The notes: generated by a model not told the origin, from the letters alone. Shown: positions 1 through 6,349, counted from the first letter of the stretch. The stretch: 6,659 nucleotides of DNA from an uncultured Clostridia bacterium (GCA_910578235.1 CAJTPP010000084.1:3655-10313); one strand, 5' to 3'. Made by a program: numbers and translations.

Positions 1-72
1 GCGGCTATTTTTCTTTTGCACGTGTTGTTTATTATGATAGGTATTGTATTTTTTGTCTCAATATTTAAATAA
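1..72 (+). CDS. C-terminal end of a membrane protein (partial)
   Basis: Frame 1 is open from the window edge to a TAA at 70-72 and gives 23 residues. Nearly all are hydrophobic (Ala-Ala-Ile-Phe-Leu-Leu at the start, then a Phe/Ile/Val/Gly run), ending in a short Ile-Phe-Lys tail. This looks like the last transmembrane helix of an integral membrane protein such as a transporter, with the C terminus just beyond the helix. The family cannot be identified from so little sequence. The stop lies 36 bases before the next start codon on the same strand, so co-transcription with the tmrB-like gene is possible. The alternative is that the frame is open by chance in AT-rich DNA, where Phe/Ile/Leu codons are common. 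Confidence 0.5.
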   Translation, partial: AAIFLLHVLFIMIGIVFFVSIFK

Positions 73-82
73 AGTATATGAT
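53..82 (+). promoter_or_regulatory. possible promoter of the tmrB-like gene
   Basis: A TTGTCT hexamer at 53-58 (4 of 6 to the sigma-A -35) and TATGAT at 77-82 (5 of 6 to the -10) are separated by 18 bases. Transcription would start near 89, just before the ribosome binding site GGGGTG at 98-103. The -35 box lies inside the end of the upstream frame. The region is AT-rich, so a chance match is quite possible, and the gene could instead be read through from upstream. Confidence 0.25.
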
Positions 83-108
83 TTATAAAATTTGCGCGGG
101 GTGTCGAA

Positions 109-693
109 ATGATCATCTGGATAAACGGAGCATTTGGTTCGGGGAAAACGCAAACCGCGTATGAACTGAGCCGCAGAATAAAAAATTCATATGTTTATGA
201 TCCTGAGAACGCGGGATATTTTATATGTAAAAATATCCCTAAAGTTATTGCCGAGGAAGATTTTCAGGATTATTCCATGTGGCGTTCTTTCAATTTTGAT
301 ATGCTGGATTATATTGCGCAACATTATGACGGTACAATTATTGTTCCTATGACTATTGCAAACAAAATTTATTATAATGAATTGATAGTGGCTCTGTCGG
401 AGAAATATGAGCTTAAGCATTTTATTTTATGCGCCGAAAAGGAAACAATATTAAAAAGACTTGCGTCAAGATTTGAAAGTGATAAATCCTGGGCGGCTTT
501 GCAGATAGACAGGTGTCTGCGCGCGTTTGACGGTGATATAAACGGATATAAGATTCAGACTGATAAAATGAATATCTGTCAGGTTGCCGAAAAGATTGCG
601 GGATTGTCCTGCATAATATTGCCAAAAGACGATAGAAGCGGACCTCGTAAATTCTGGGATCGATTGGTGACAAAGTATAGGCATATAAGATGA
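109..693 (+). CDS. tmrB: TmrB-like ATP-binding protein (tunicamycin resistance family)
   Basis: This 194-residue P-loop NTPase matches Bacillus subtilis TmrB, as I recall it, over its whole length (about 197 residues there). Shared points are the opening MIIWINGAFGSGKT with Walker A at residues 7-14, the YVYDP block at 28-32, IIVPMTI at 77-83, the SWAALQIDRC block at 127-136, the QTD at 150-152, and a basic, amphipathic C-terminal segment (about 180-194, ending RHIR). In B. subtilis TmrB is an ATP-binding protein that confers tunicamycin resistance, probably by binding the drug, and attaches to the membrane through its C-terminal amphipathic helix. The ATG at 109 is preceded by GGGGTG at 98-103. 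GC by hand count is about 37% over 121-600, against about 45% over 901-1200 in rhaA, which suggests separate ancestry. The family assignment is strong. The drug-resistance role here is inferred; distant members are annotated only as AAA or nucleoside-kinase-like ATPases. Confidence 0.9.
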   Translation: MIIWINGAFGSGKTQTAYELSRRIKNSYVYDPENAGYFICKNIPKVIAEEDFQDYSMWRSFNFDMLDYIAQHYDGTIIVPMTIANKIYYNELIVALSEKYELKHFILCAEKETILKRLASRFESDKSWAALQIDRCLRAFDGDINGYKIQTDKMNICQVAEKIAGLSCIILPKDDRSGPRKFWDRLVTKYRHIR

Positions 694-742
694 ATTTGTT
701 TTATGAAATTTTATTTGCCTTTGTTTTTTTTGTATTTTACTA

Positions 743-771
743 TTGCAAATGTAGATAAAATAATATATAAT
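743..771 (+). promoter_or_regulatory. sigma-A-type promoter of rhaA
   Basis: TTGCAA at 743-748 (4 of 6) and a perfect TATAAT at 766-771 are spaced by 17 bases. Transcription would start around 778, giving a leader of about 40 bases that contains the ribosome binding site AGGAAGG at 801-807. This makes rhaA a transcription unit independent of the tmrB-like gene. No clear catabolite-repression (cre) site was seen around it. Confidence 0.65.
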
Positions 772-817
772 ATTGGTATCATATTTATTGAAAAATAACA
801 AGGAAGGCGGAAATTTC

Positions 818-2089
818 ATGAAAGAAGAAATAATGAAAAACAGATACGAGTCTGCAAAAGCAATTTATGCCGAATACGGTGTTGATACGGACGCGGCTAT
901 AGCGAAGCTGAAAAATATACCTCTTACGGTACATTGCTGGCAGGGAGACGATGTTTTGGGTTTTGAAAATAACGGACCTTTGACCGGCGGTATTATGACT
1001 ACGGGTAACTATCCCGGAAAAGCGAGAAATCCTGAGGAGCTTATGGCTGATATGGATAAGGCTTTTTCTCTTACGCCCGGCGCTAAGAAAATTAATGTGC
1101 ATGCAAACTATGCTATTTTTGAGGACGGGGAGCAGGTTGACCGTGACAAGCTTGAGCCGAAGCACTTTAAGAAATGGGTGGATTTTGCAAAGGAAAGAGG
1201 AATGGGTATTGATTTTAATCCGACCTTCTTCTCACATCCTATGGTTGGGCCTGACGGTCTTACTCTTTCAAGTCCGGATCCGAAAATACGAAAGTTTTGG
1301 GTTGATCACGGCAAGGCTTGTATAAGAATTTCAGAATATTTTGCAAAGGAAACGGGCATGCCGTGCGTTATGAATATCTGGACAGGCGATGGGCTTAAAG
1401 ATGTTCCCGCTGACAGAATGGGCCCAAGAATGAGATATAAGCAGTCGTTTGAGGAAATTCTTTCAGAGCCTTATGACAAAAATCTTGTAAAGCCGTGCGC
1501 AGAGTCAAAATTTTTCGGTATCGGCGTCGAGTCATATACCTGCGGCAGCGGCGAATTTACGCTTAATATTGCCGCTATGAATGATGGATGCATTCCTCTT
1601 CTTGATAACGGTCATTATCATCCCGAGGAAATGGTATCGGATAAAATCCCGGCGCTTCTTTGTTTCTATCCCGAGATAGCCCTACATATCACAAGAGGCG
1701 TTCATTGGGACAGCGATCATGTTCTGTTGTTTGATGATGAGCCGAGAGAGATTGCAAAGGAAATTGTCAGAAATGACGCTACAGACCGCGTATATATGGC
1801 TCTTGATTTCTTTGACGCGAGCATTAACAGAGTTGTCGCATGGATTGTCGGTATAAGAAGCTGGCAGAAGTGCATGCTGAACGCTATGCTTATGCCTCAT
1901 GCGGAGCTTAAGGAGCTTCAGGATACGGCTCAGTTCTCAAAGCTGATGATGCTTCAGGAGGAAGTAAAAACGCTTCCGTTCGGTGATGTGTGGGTTGAAT
2001 ACTGCAAGCAATGCGGCGTTCCGACTGACAAGTCATGGTATGAAGAAATTGAAAAATATGAAAAAGACGTTCTTTCAAAGAGAAATTAA
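818..2089 (+). CDS. rhaA: L-rhamnose isomerase
   Basis: The enzyme (EC 5.3.1.14) interconverts L-rhamnose and L-rhamnulose in the cytoplasm, the first step of phosphorylating rhamnose catabolism. The product has 423 residues (E. coli RhaA about 419). Matching from memory to E. coli RhaA, the metal and catalytic residues are all present: E229 in ESKFFGIG, D263 and H266 in LLDNGHYHP, H290, D298 and D300 in the WDSDH block, and D330 in LDFFDASINR. The NIWTGDG block at 186-192 is also typical. I start at the ATG at 818 because AGGAAGG lies 10 bases upstream. A TTG at 773 would add 15 residues with no family support and overlaps the promoter. The gene has its own promoter (743-771) and terminator (about 2110-2158). 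No rhaB, rhaD, rhaM or regulator gene is adjacent in the window, so partner enzymes must be encoded elsewhere. Function is very likely; activity on other aldoses is possible. Confidence 0.95.
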   Translation: MKEEIMKNRYESAKAIYAEYGVDTDAAIAKLKNIPLTVHCWQGDDVLGFENNGPLTGGIMTTGNYPGKARNPEELMADMDKAFSLTPGAKKINVHANYAIFEDGEQVDRDKLEPKHFKKWVDFAKERGMGIDFNPTFFSHPMVGPDGLTLSSPDPKIRKFWVDHGKACIRISEYFAKETGMPCVMNIWTGDGLKDVPADRMGPRMRYKQSFEEILSEPYDKNLVKPCAESKFFGIGVESYTCGSGEFTLNIAAMNDGCIPLLDNGHYHPEEMVSDKIPALLCFYPEIALHITRGVHWDSDHVLLFDDEPREIAKEIVRNDATDRVYMALDFFDASINRVVAWIVGIRSWQKCMLNAMLMPHAELKELQDTAQFSKLMMLQEEVKTLPFGDVWVEYCKQCGVPTDKSWYEEIEKYEKDVLSKRN

Positions 2090-2109
2090 TTTGATACCAT
2101 AGAATAATT

Positions 2110-2158
2110 AAAACTGACGCTTTTGCGTAAGGCTGCGAAAGTGTCAGTTTTTATCTTT
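2110..2158 (+). terminator. rho-independent terminator of rhaA
   Basis: Bases 2110-2126 pair with 2135-2151 in a 17-bp stem (15 Watson-Crick pairs plus G-U pairs at 2119/2142 and 2124/2137) closing an 8-base loop. The right arm ends in a T-run followed by a further T-rich stretch. It begins about 20 bases after the rhaA stop and separates rhaA from the GH13 gene. Confidence 0.85.
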
Positions 2159-2173
2159 ATTTGGCAATAATTA

Positions 2174-2202
2174 TTAATGATATAAAAAAACACCGGTATA
2201 AT
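2174..2202 (+). promoter_or_regulatory. probable promoter of the GH13 gene
   Basis: A perfect TATAAT at 2197-2202 lies 17 bases after a weak -35-like TTAATG (2174-2179, 3 of 6). Transcription would start near 2209, leaving a leader of about 50 bases to the ATG at 2260. The poor -35 suggests a weak or activator-dependent promoter. A perfect inverted repeat surrounds the -10 box and overlaps the -35 (see 2178-2220). Confidence 0.5.
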
Positions 2203-2220
2203 ATCTGAGTTTTTATATCA
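2178..2220. repeat. 11-bp perfect inverted repeat around the GH13 promoter (candidate operator)
   Basis: TGATATAAAAA at 2178-2188 is exactly reverse-complementary to TTTTTATATCA at 2210-2220, with 21 bases between. The arm centres are 32 bases apart, about three helical turns, and the -10 box sits in the middle. The left arm touches the -35 position and the right arm covers the expected start site. The layout fits a repressor binding both arms on one DNA face. The arms are AT-only apart from one G/C each, so a chance repeat or a weak RNA hairpin remains possible. Confidence 0.45.
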
Positions 2221-2259
2221 GTTTTGTCAGGAAGTTTATTATTGAAAGGAGAAACATAT

Positions 2260-3570
2260 ATGTGGGCATATGAAAGTGTATTTTATCAGATATATCCTCT
2301 TGGTTTTTGCGGCGCTCCGTTTGAAAATGACGGGGTATTGGAGCACAGAATAACGAAGGTAAATGACTGGATACCTCATATAAAGGAGCTGGGCGCGGAC
2401 GCGATATATTTTTCGCCTGTCTTTGAGTCGGACACACATGGATACAATACGCGTAATTATAAAAAAATAGACTGCCGTCTCGGTACCAATTCCGATTTTA
2501 AAAAAGTAGTGGATAATCTGCACAAGAACGGAATAAAAGTAGTGCTTGACGGCGTGTTCAATCATGTGGGACGCGGCTTCTGGGCGTTTGAGGATGTCCT
2601 GAGAAATCGGGAGAATTCTCCGTACCGCGATTGGTTTTTTGTAAATTTCAGCGGGAATTCACATTATAATGACGGTCTCTGGTATGAAGGCTGGGAGGGA
2701 AATTATGATCTTGTAAAGCTGAATTTACGCAACGAGGAGGTCATAACTCATGTTCTTGACGCGGTTAAATACTGGGTTGATGAATTTGATATTGATGGCC
2801 TGCGTCTTGATGTGGCATATTGTCTTGACAGAGACTTTTTAAAGCGTTTAAGATGGTTTACAGGCACGCTGAAGGAGGATTTTGTGCTTATAGGTGAATT
2901 GCTCCACGGCGACTACAATCAGTTTGTCAATGATGAAATGTGTCACAGCTGTACAAATTATGAGTGTTATAAGGGCGTTTATTCCAGCTTTAACAGCATG
3001 AATATGTTTGAGATCGTACATTCTCTGCTTCGTCAGTTCGGATCTGAAAATTGGACTTTGTATAAGGGCAAGCATCTTCTGAGTTTTGCTGATAATCATG
3101 ATGTTTCAAGAATTGCAAGTATACTCACAAATGAAAATCATATTCCGCTTGTTTACGGAATGATTTTCGGTATGCCGGGTATTCCGTGTGTTTACTATGG
3201 CAGCGAGTGGGGGGCAAAAGCGGATAAAAGCGAGGGCGATCCCGCTTTGCGCGCCTGCTTTGAAGAACCTGAGCAAAATAAGCTGACAGAATTTATATCA
3301 AAGCTCGCAGACGCGCATAAACATAGCAAGGCGCTTTGTTACGGGGATTTTCGTTCGGTAGTATTACAAAATAAGCATTGTATTTTTGAAAGAAAATATG
3401 AAGATGAACGCGTGCTTGTTGCTATAAATGCTGATGACAGTCCTGTGACGGTACATTTTGACGCGGGGTGCGGTCTTGCGGAGGATATTATTACGGGTAA
3501 TACGCATGATTTCGGCGGAGGCAGCTCGCTGCCTCCATACAGCGTACAGTATTGGAAAATGGAAAAATAA
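2260..3570 (+). CDS. GH13 family alpha-glucan hydrolase (maltodextrin glucosidase / cyclomaltodextrinase-like), cytoplasmic
   Basis: The 436-residue protein has the glycoside hydrolase family 13 barrel with all conserved regions: DGVFNH at 97-102, GLRLDVA at 180-186 with nucleophile D184, GELL at 212-215 with acid/base E213, and ADNHD at 277-281 with transition-state Asp D281. The early block FSPVFESDTHGYNT at 51-64 also fits maltodextrin-acting members. There is no signal peptide, so it should act on imported oligosaccharides rather than starch outside the cell. The barrel starts within the first residues, so the N-terminal domain (CBM34-like) of classical neopullulanases and cyclomaltodextrinases is missing. 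The B domain (about 103-150) is short, and a small C-terminal beta domain follows from about 375. The ATG at 2260 is chosen because AAAGGAG lies 8 bases upstream; the in-frame TTG at 2224 lacks a better site. The gene has its own promoter and terminator. Exact substrate is unknown: alpha-1,4 maltodextrins are most likely, with alpha-1,6 or sucrose-type activity less so. Confidence 0.88.
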   Translation: MWAYESVFYQIYPLGFCGAPFENDGVLEHRITKVNDWIPHIKELGADAIYFSPVFESDTHGYNTRNYKKIDCRLGTNSDFKKVVDNLHKNGIKVVLDGVFNHVGRGFWAFEDVLRNRENSPYRDWFFVNFSGNSHYNDGLWYEGWEGNYDLVKLNLRNEEVITHVLDAVKYWVDEFDIDGLRLDVAYCLDRDFLKRLRWFTGTLKEDFVLIGELLHGDYNQFVNDEMCHSCTNYECYKGVYSSFNSMNMFEIVHSLLRQFGSENWTLYKGKHLLSFADNHDVSRIASILTNENHIPLVYGMIFGMPGIPCVYYGSEWGAKADKSEGDPALRACFEEPEQNKLTEFISKLADAHKHSKALCYGDFRSVVLQNKHCIFERKYEDERVLVAINADDSPVTVHFDAGCGLAEDIITGNTHDFGGGSSLPPYSVQYWKMEK

Positions 3571-3579
3571 GCATAATGC

Positions 3580-3612
3580 AAAATAAGGAGCCGTTTTTCG
3601 GCTCCTTATTTT
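3580..3612. terminator. strong terminator hairpin between convergent genes
   Basis: Bases 3580-3593 (AAAATAAGGAGCCG) pair perfectly with 3599-3612 across a TTTTT loop, a 14-bp stem with no mismatch. It starts 9 bases after the GH13 stop. Each arm ends in AAAA/TTTT, so both strands would give a GC-rich stem followed by four U. It can therefore serve the GH13 gene and, as a back-stop, the DUF1540/clpE transcripts arriving from the right. Confidence 0.85.
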
Positions 3613-3678
3613 GGTTCTGAAATTTTAATTATAACATAATAAATCACTTTTATCTTAGTAATTTATCTGTTCACAAGG

Positions 3679-3697
3679 TTTTCCCATAGAGGGAAAA
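3679..3697 (-). terminator. weak hairpin downstream of the DUF1540 gene
   Basis: TTTTCCC at 3679-3685 pairs with GGGAAAA at 3691-3697 around a 5-base loop, 16 bases beyond the DUF1540 stop. No clear U-run follows on the - strand, so it may be only a pause site or RNA 3'-end stabiliser, with termination at 3580-3612. The rest of 3613-3712 is AT-rich and shows nothing else I can support. Confidence 0.3.
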
Positions 3698-3712
3698 TAA
3701 TTTTAGCATCGC

Positions 3713-3892
3713 TTATTTCTTCAGCTCGAAAGAGTTACAGTCTGTACATTCAACCATTGTCGGGTTAGATTCGTGTGTACCTACCTGAATTGAAGAAAGT
3801 GAGCAATAATCTGCTGTTGCGCAGTGATTAGCACACTGTGTAACAGTACATTTGATGCTCTTGTTTGCGTCTCCGCTACATCCACATGCCAT
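3713..3892 (-). CDS. DUF1540 domain protein, cysteine-rich 59-residue mini-protein
   Basis: Reading leftward from ATG at 3892 to TAA at 3715-3713 gives 59 residues. The pattern IKCTVTQC, then HC...DYCSLSSIQVG, then VECTDCNSFEL fits the DUF1540 family common in Clostridia. There are eight cysteines (residues 3, 5, 15, 20, 24, 30, 49, 52), with C49 and C52 forming CxxC. This density suggests a small metal-binding fold, possibly zinc, in the cytoplasm, since there is no signal peptide. The biological role of the family is not known to me. A clear GGAGG lies 9 bases before the ATG. The gene follows clpE on the same strand 93 bases downstream and has its own promoter (3946-3974), but read-through from clpE is also possible because no hairpin lies between them. 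Confidence 0.88.
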   Translation of the reverse strand: MACGCSGDANKSIKCTVTQCANHCATADYCSLSSIQVGTHESNPTMVECTDCNSFELKK

Positions 3893-3923
3893 GATACTTT
3901 ACCTCCGCATTAATATTTCCGTC

Positions 3924-3937
3924 ACCGTATTTACGGT
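3924..3937. repeat. 6-bp inverted repeat in the DUF1540 leader
   Basis: ACCGTA at 3924-3929 and TACGGT at 3932-3937 form an inverted repeat with a 2-base spacer. It lies just downstream of the predicted start of transcription of the DUF1540 gene and upstream of its GGAGG. The position suits a repressor site for a small dimeric regulator. A loop of 2 bases is too tight for an ordinary RNA hairpin unless inner pairs open. Short enough to be a coincidence. Confidence 0.35.
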
Positions 3938-3945
3938 ACATAAAT

Positions 3946-3974
3946 ATTATCTGCGTATTGAGCTAAAATATCAG
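3946..3974 (-). promoter_or_regulatory. promoter of the DUF1540 gene
   Basis: On the - strand CTGATA (3974-3969, 4 of 6) and GATAAT (3951-3946, 5 of 6) are separated by exactly 17 bases. Transcription would start near 3939, giving a leader of about 47 bases with the GGAGG site. The promoter begins only 12 bases after the clpE stop codon. Confidence 0.5.
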
Positions 3975-3985
3975 TGGTAAATTTT

Positions 3986-6307
3986 TCAATTTTCAATAAG
4001 ACGCTCGGATACCGATACAGAAAGCTTATCATTGTCTCTGTCAGCCGTGATGGTACAGCCCGGTGTGATTTGCCCCGTGAGTGAAAGCTGTGACAGCTTA
4101 TCTTCAAGAAGTTTCTGGATAGAACGCTTGAGCGGTCTTGCGCCGTATTTTTTGTCATAGCCTTTTTCAAGTATAAGCTCCTTGGCTTTATCTGTAATGA
4201 TAAATTCCGCGCCTTTTTCGGTCAGTTTTACAACAATATCCTTTAAGAGAAGATCAATAATCTGACGCAAATCCTCTTTTGTCAGCGGTTTAAATGTGAC
4301 AACCTCGTCAATTCTATTAAGGAATTCCGGTTTAAAGAACTGTTTAAGACTTTTTGAGACATTATCCTCCATTTTAACTTCATCATTGGAATTGAAGCCC
4401 GCGGCGGCCGTCTTAAATTCCGAACCGGCGTTGGTTGTCATTATTATAATCGTATTTTCAAAATTAACGATTTTTCCGTGGCTGTCAGCTATTCTGCCGT
4501 CATCCAGAATTTGTAGGAATAAATTAAATACTTCAGGATGAGCCTTCTCTATTTCGTCAAGCAATATAACAGAATATGGTTTTCTTCGAACTTTTTCTGT
4601 GAGCTGTCCCGCATCGTCATAACCGACATAACCCGGAGGCGAGCCGATTAGCTTTGAAACGGAGTGTTTTTCCATATATTCGGACATGTCTATTCTTATA
4701 AGGGCTTCCTCATTGTCAAACATAACCTCTGCGATGGTCTTTACAAGCTCAGTCTTACCAACGCCTGTCGAACCCGCGAAAATAAATGATACGGGACGTT
4801 TGCGTGTTGTGATATCCGCTCTGCCGCGCCTTATGGCGCGTGAAACCGCGTCTACAGCCTCGTTTTGTCCTATAACGCGCTCATGTATGCGCGCTTCAAG
4901 ATTAAGCAGCTTTGTCGCCTCGCTTTCTGTGAGACGGTGTACCGGTATTTTTGTCCAGCCTTCTATTACGGCCGCTATATCATCAAAGGTTATTTCAGCT
5001 TTTTGAGCTTCCTGACGCGCTCTGAGTCTTTCCTGCTCAACCTTTAGTTTTTCGGTTCTCAGATTGGCAATTTTTTCAAAATCGCCCGCATCGGAGGCGG
5101 CGCTCATTTCTTCCTCAAGCACATTAAGTCTGCCCTCAAGAATTTTTTCGTCATAAAGAGCTCTGTTTTTTAGATTTACGCGCGAGCCTGCTTCGTCTAT
5201 CACATCGATCGCCTTGTCCGGCAGGAAACGATCCGTTATATATCTTTCCGACATCTTCACGGACTGACCGATTATTTCATCAGAAATTTTTACGCCGTGG
5301 TATGTTTCGTAATAATCCTTGATACCACTTAGAATTTCAATGCTTTCCTCAATGGATGGCTCGTCAATAAGAACAGGCTGGAAACGTCTTTCAAGGGCGC
5401 TGTCTTTTTCAATATGCTTTCTGTACTCCGTTAGTGTTGTCGCGCCTATAATCTGTATTTCTCCGCGAGCGAGGGCGGGTTTTAAGATGTTCGCCGCGCT
5501 CATTGCGCCCTCCGCGTCACCAGCGGCTACGATGTTGTGTATCTCGTCAATTACAAGTATTACGTTTCCGCGTTCGGCCGCTTCGCTGAGAAGATTTTTC
5601 AAACGCGCTTCAAATTGCCCACGAAATTGTGTTCCGGCTACAAGCGCGGTAAAATCAAGAAGATAAAGCTGATAGTCAAACAGTTTGGGCGGTACATTTT
5701 TCTCGAAAATCCTGCATGCGAGACCTTCCGCAACTGCGGTTTTGCCGACACCGGGTTCACCGAGCAGAACGGGATTGTTTTTTGAGCGCCTGTTGAGAAT
5801 TTGTATAACGTGTTCAATTTCGGCGTTTCGGTTCACAACACGGTCAACCTTGCCCTGAGCCGCCTTTTCTGTCAGGTTTGTGCCATAGGTATCAAGCATG
5901 GTTTTTTTCTGCTTTTTCTTTGGAGCCTTTTTTTCTTTTGGAGGTTTTTCTTCTGTACCGCCGTTTTGATTTGGGGACAGATTACCGAAAAAATCCTTGA
6001 ATACGTCGAGAGGAGCCGTCGCAGCTCCGCCCTCGTCGTCTTCGCCGAAAGAGAACTGTTCCATCATTTCAAGAGGGCTTCCGCCGTCCATACCTTCAAG
6101 ACTTTCCATGAATTCAGACATCTGACTATTAATATTGTCAAGCTCGTCGTCTGTAACGCCAAAATTTTCAATCATCTGATTGAGAGGGGCAATACCAAGC
6201 TCCTTAGCGCAGGACAGGCAAAGTCCCTCACTGCTTGTTTTGTCGCCTTCCATTTTTGTAATGTAGAAAACCGCCGGGTTTTTCTTACATTTTGAACATA
6301 AATTCAT
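3986..6307 (-). CDS. clpE: ClpE-like AAA+ ATPase (Hsp100 unfoldase, zinc-finger type)
   Basis: This 773-residue cytoplasmic Hsp100 protein has two AAA+ modules and would unfold proteins, probably for ClpP. The N terminus carries a four-cysteine zinc finger (C4, C7, C30, C33) instead of the double Clp N-domain of ClpC, which is the hallmark of ClpE. An acidic stretch (52-92) and a Lys/Pro-rich linker (121-135) follow. Module 1 has Walker A GEPGVGKT at 183-190, Walker B with D254/E255, pore loop QFRG at 227-230 and arginine finger R307/R308. A short coiled-coil middle segment (about 385-435) resembles a UVR motif. Module 2 has GSTGVGKT at 512-519, Walker B D584/E585, pore loop GYVG at 559-562, sensor N626, R665 and GAR at 722-724. 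The ClpP-docking tripeptide position reads AGF (636-638), not the usual [LIV]-G-[FL]. The ATG at 6307 follows GAAAGG by 9 bases. No CtsR or CIRCE operator is seen upstream. B. subtilis ClpE is about 699 residues; the extra length is in the linker. Confidence 0.92.
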   Translation of the reverse strand: MNLCSKCKKNPAVFYITKMEGDKTSSEGLCLSCAKELGIAPLNQMIENFGVTDDELDNINSQMSEFMESLEGMDGGSPLEMMEQFSFGEDDEGGAATAPLDVFKDFFGNLSPNQNGGTEEKPPKEKKAPKKKQKKTMLDTYGTNLTEKAAQGKVDRVVNRNAEIEHVIQILNRRSKNNPVLLGEPGVGKTAVAEGLACRIFEKNVPPKLFDYQLYLLDFTALVAGTQFRGQFEARLKNLLSEAAERGNVILVIDEIHNIVAAGDAEGAMSAANILKPALARGEIQIIGATTLTEYRKHIEKDSALERRFQPVLIDEPSIEESIEILSGIKDYYETYHGVKISDEIIGQSVKMSERYITDRFLPDKAIDVIDEAGSRVNLKNRALYDEKILEGRLNVLEEEMSAASDAGDFEKIANLRTEKLKVEQERLRARQEAQKAEITFDDIAAVIEGWTKIPVHRLTESEATKLLNLEARIHERVIGQNEAVDAVSRAIRRGRADITTRKRPVSFIFAGSTGVGKTELVKTIAEVMFDNEEALIRIDMSEYMEKHSVSKLIGSPPGYVGYDDAGQLTEKVRRKPYSVILLDEIEKAHPEVFNLFLQILDDGRIADSHGKIVNFENTIIIMTTNAGSEFKTAAAGFNSNDEVKMEDNVSKSLKQFFKPEFLNRIDEVVTFKPLTKEDLRQIIDLLLKDIVVKLTEKGAEFIITDKAKELILEKGYDKKYGARPLKRSIQKLLEDKLSQLSLTGQITPGCTITADRDNDKLSVSVSERLIEN

Positions 6308-6330
6308 TCCTATTTTCCTTTCTATATATA

Positions 6331-6349
6331 AACGCGCGCAGTAACGCGC
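6331..6349. repeat. direct heptad repeat in the clpE leader
   Basis: AACGCGC occurs at 6331-6337 and again at 6343-6349, separated by 5 bases. On the - strand this is GCGCGTT twice in the clpE leader, about 30-50 bases after the predicted start of transcription and just before the ribosome binding site. The same bases can form a short GCGCG/CGCGC hairpin in the RNA. It stands out as GC-rich in AT-rich surroundings and could be a regulator site or an RNA element affecting translation. Confidence 0.4.

Noticed and set aside
694..735. Terminator after the tmrB-like gene, with AATTT/AAATT arms and a following T-run.
   Set aside because: The stem is only five A-T pairs with a long loop, too weak to call.
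713..750. ATTTGC at 713-718 and GCAAAT at 745-750 as an inverted repeat overlapping the rhaA -35 box.
   Set aside because: Arms of 6 bp with a 26-base gap in AT-rich DNA are expected by chance; kept out of the features.
187..1165. Minus-strand open frames opposite tmrB and rhaA.
   Set aside because: They overlap clearly conserved genes on the + strand and show no recognisable domain.
774..2099. TGGTATCA at 774-781 near the rhaA start site and its reverse complement TGATACCA at 2092-2099 just after the rhaA stop, as flanking inverted repeats.
   Set aside because: Only 8 bp, more than 1.3 kb apart, with no target duplication or transposase; chance is the simpler explanation.
4296..6295. Several open frames on the + strand opposite clpE, up to 164 codons.
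   Set aside because: They lie antisense to a full-length, motif-complete ClpE gene, have no ribosome binding sites or family features, and reflect codon bias of the real frame.
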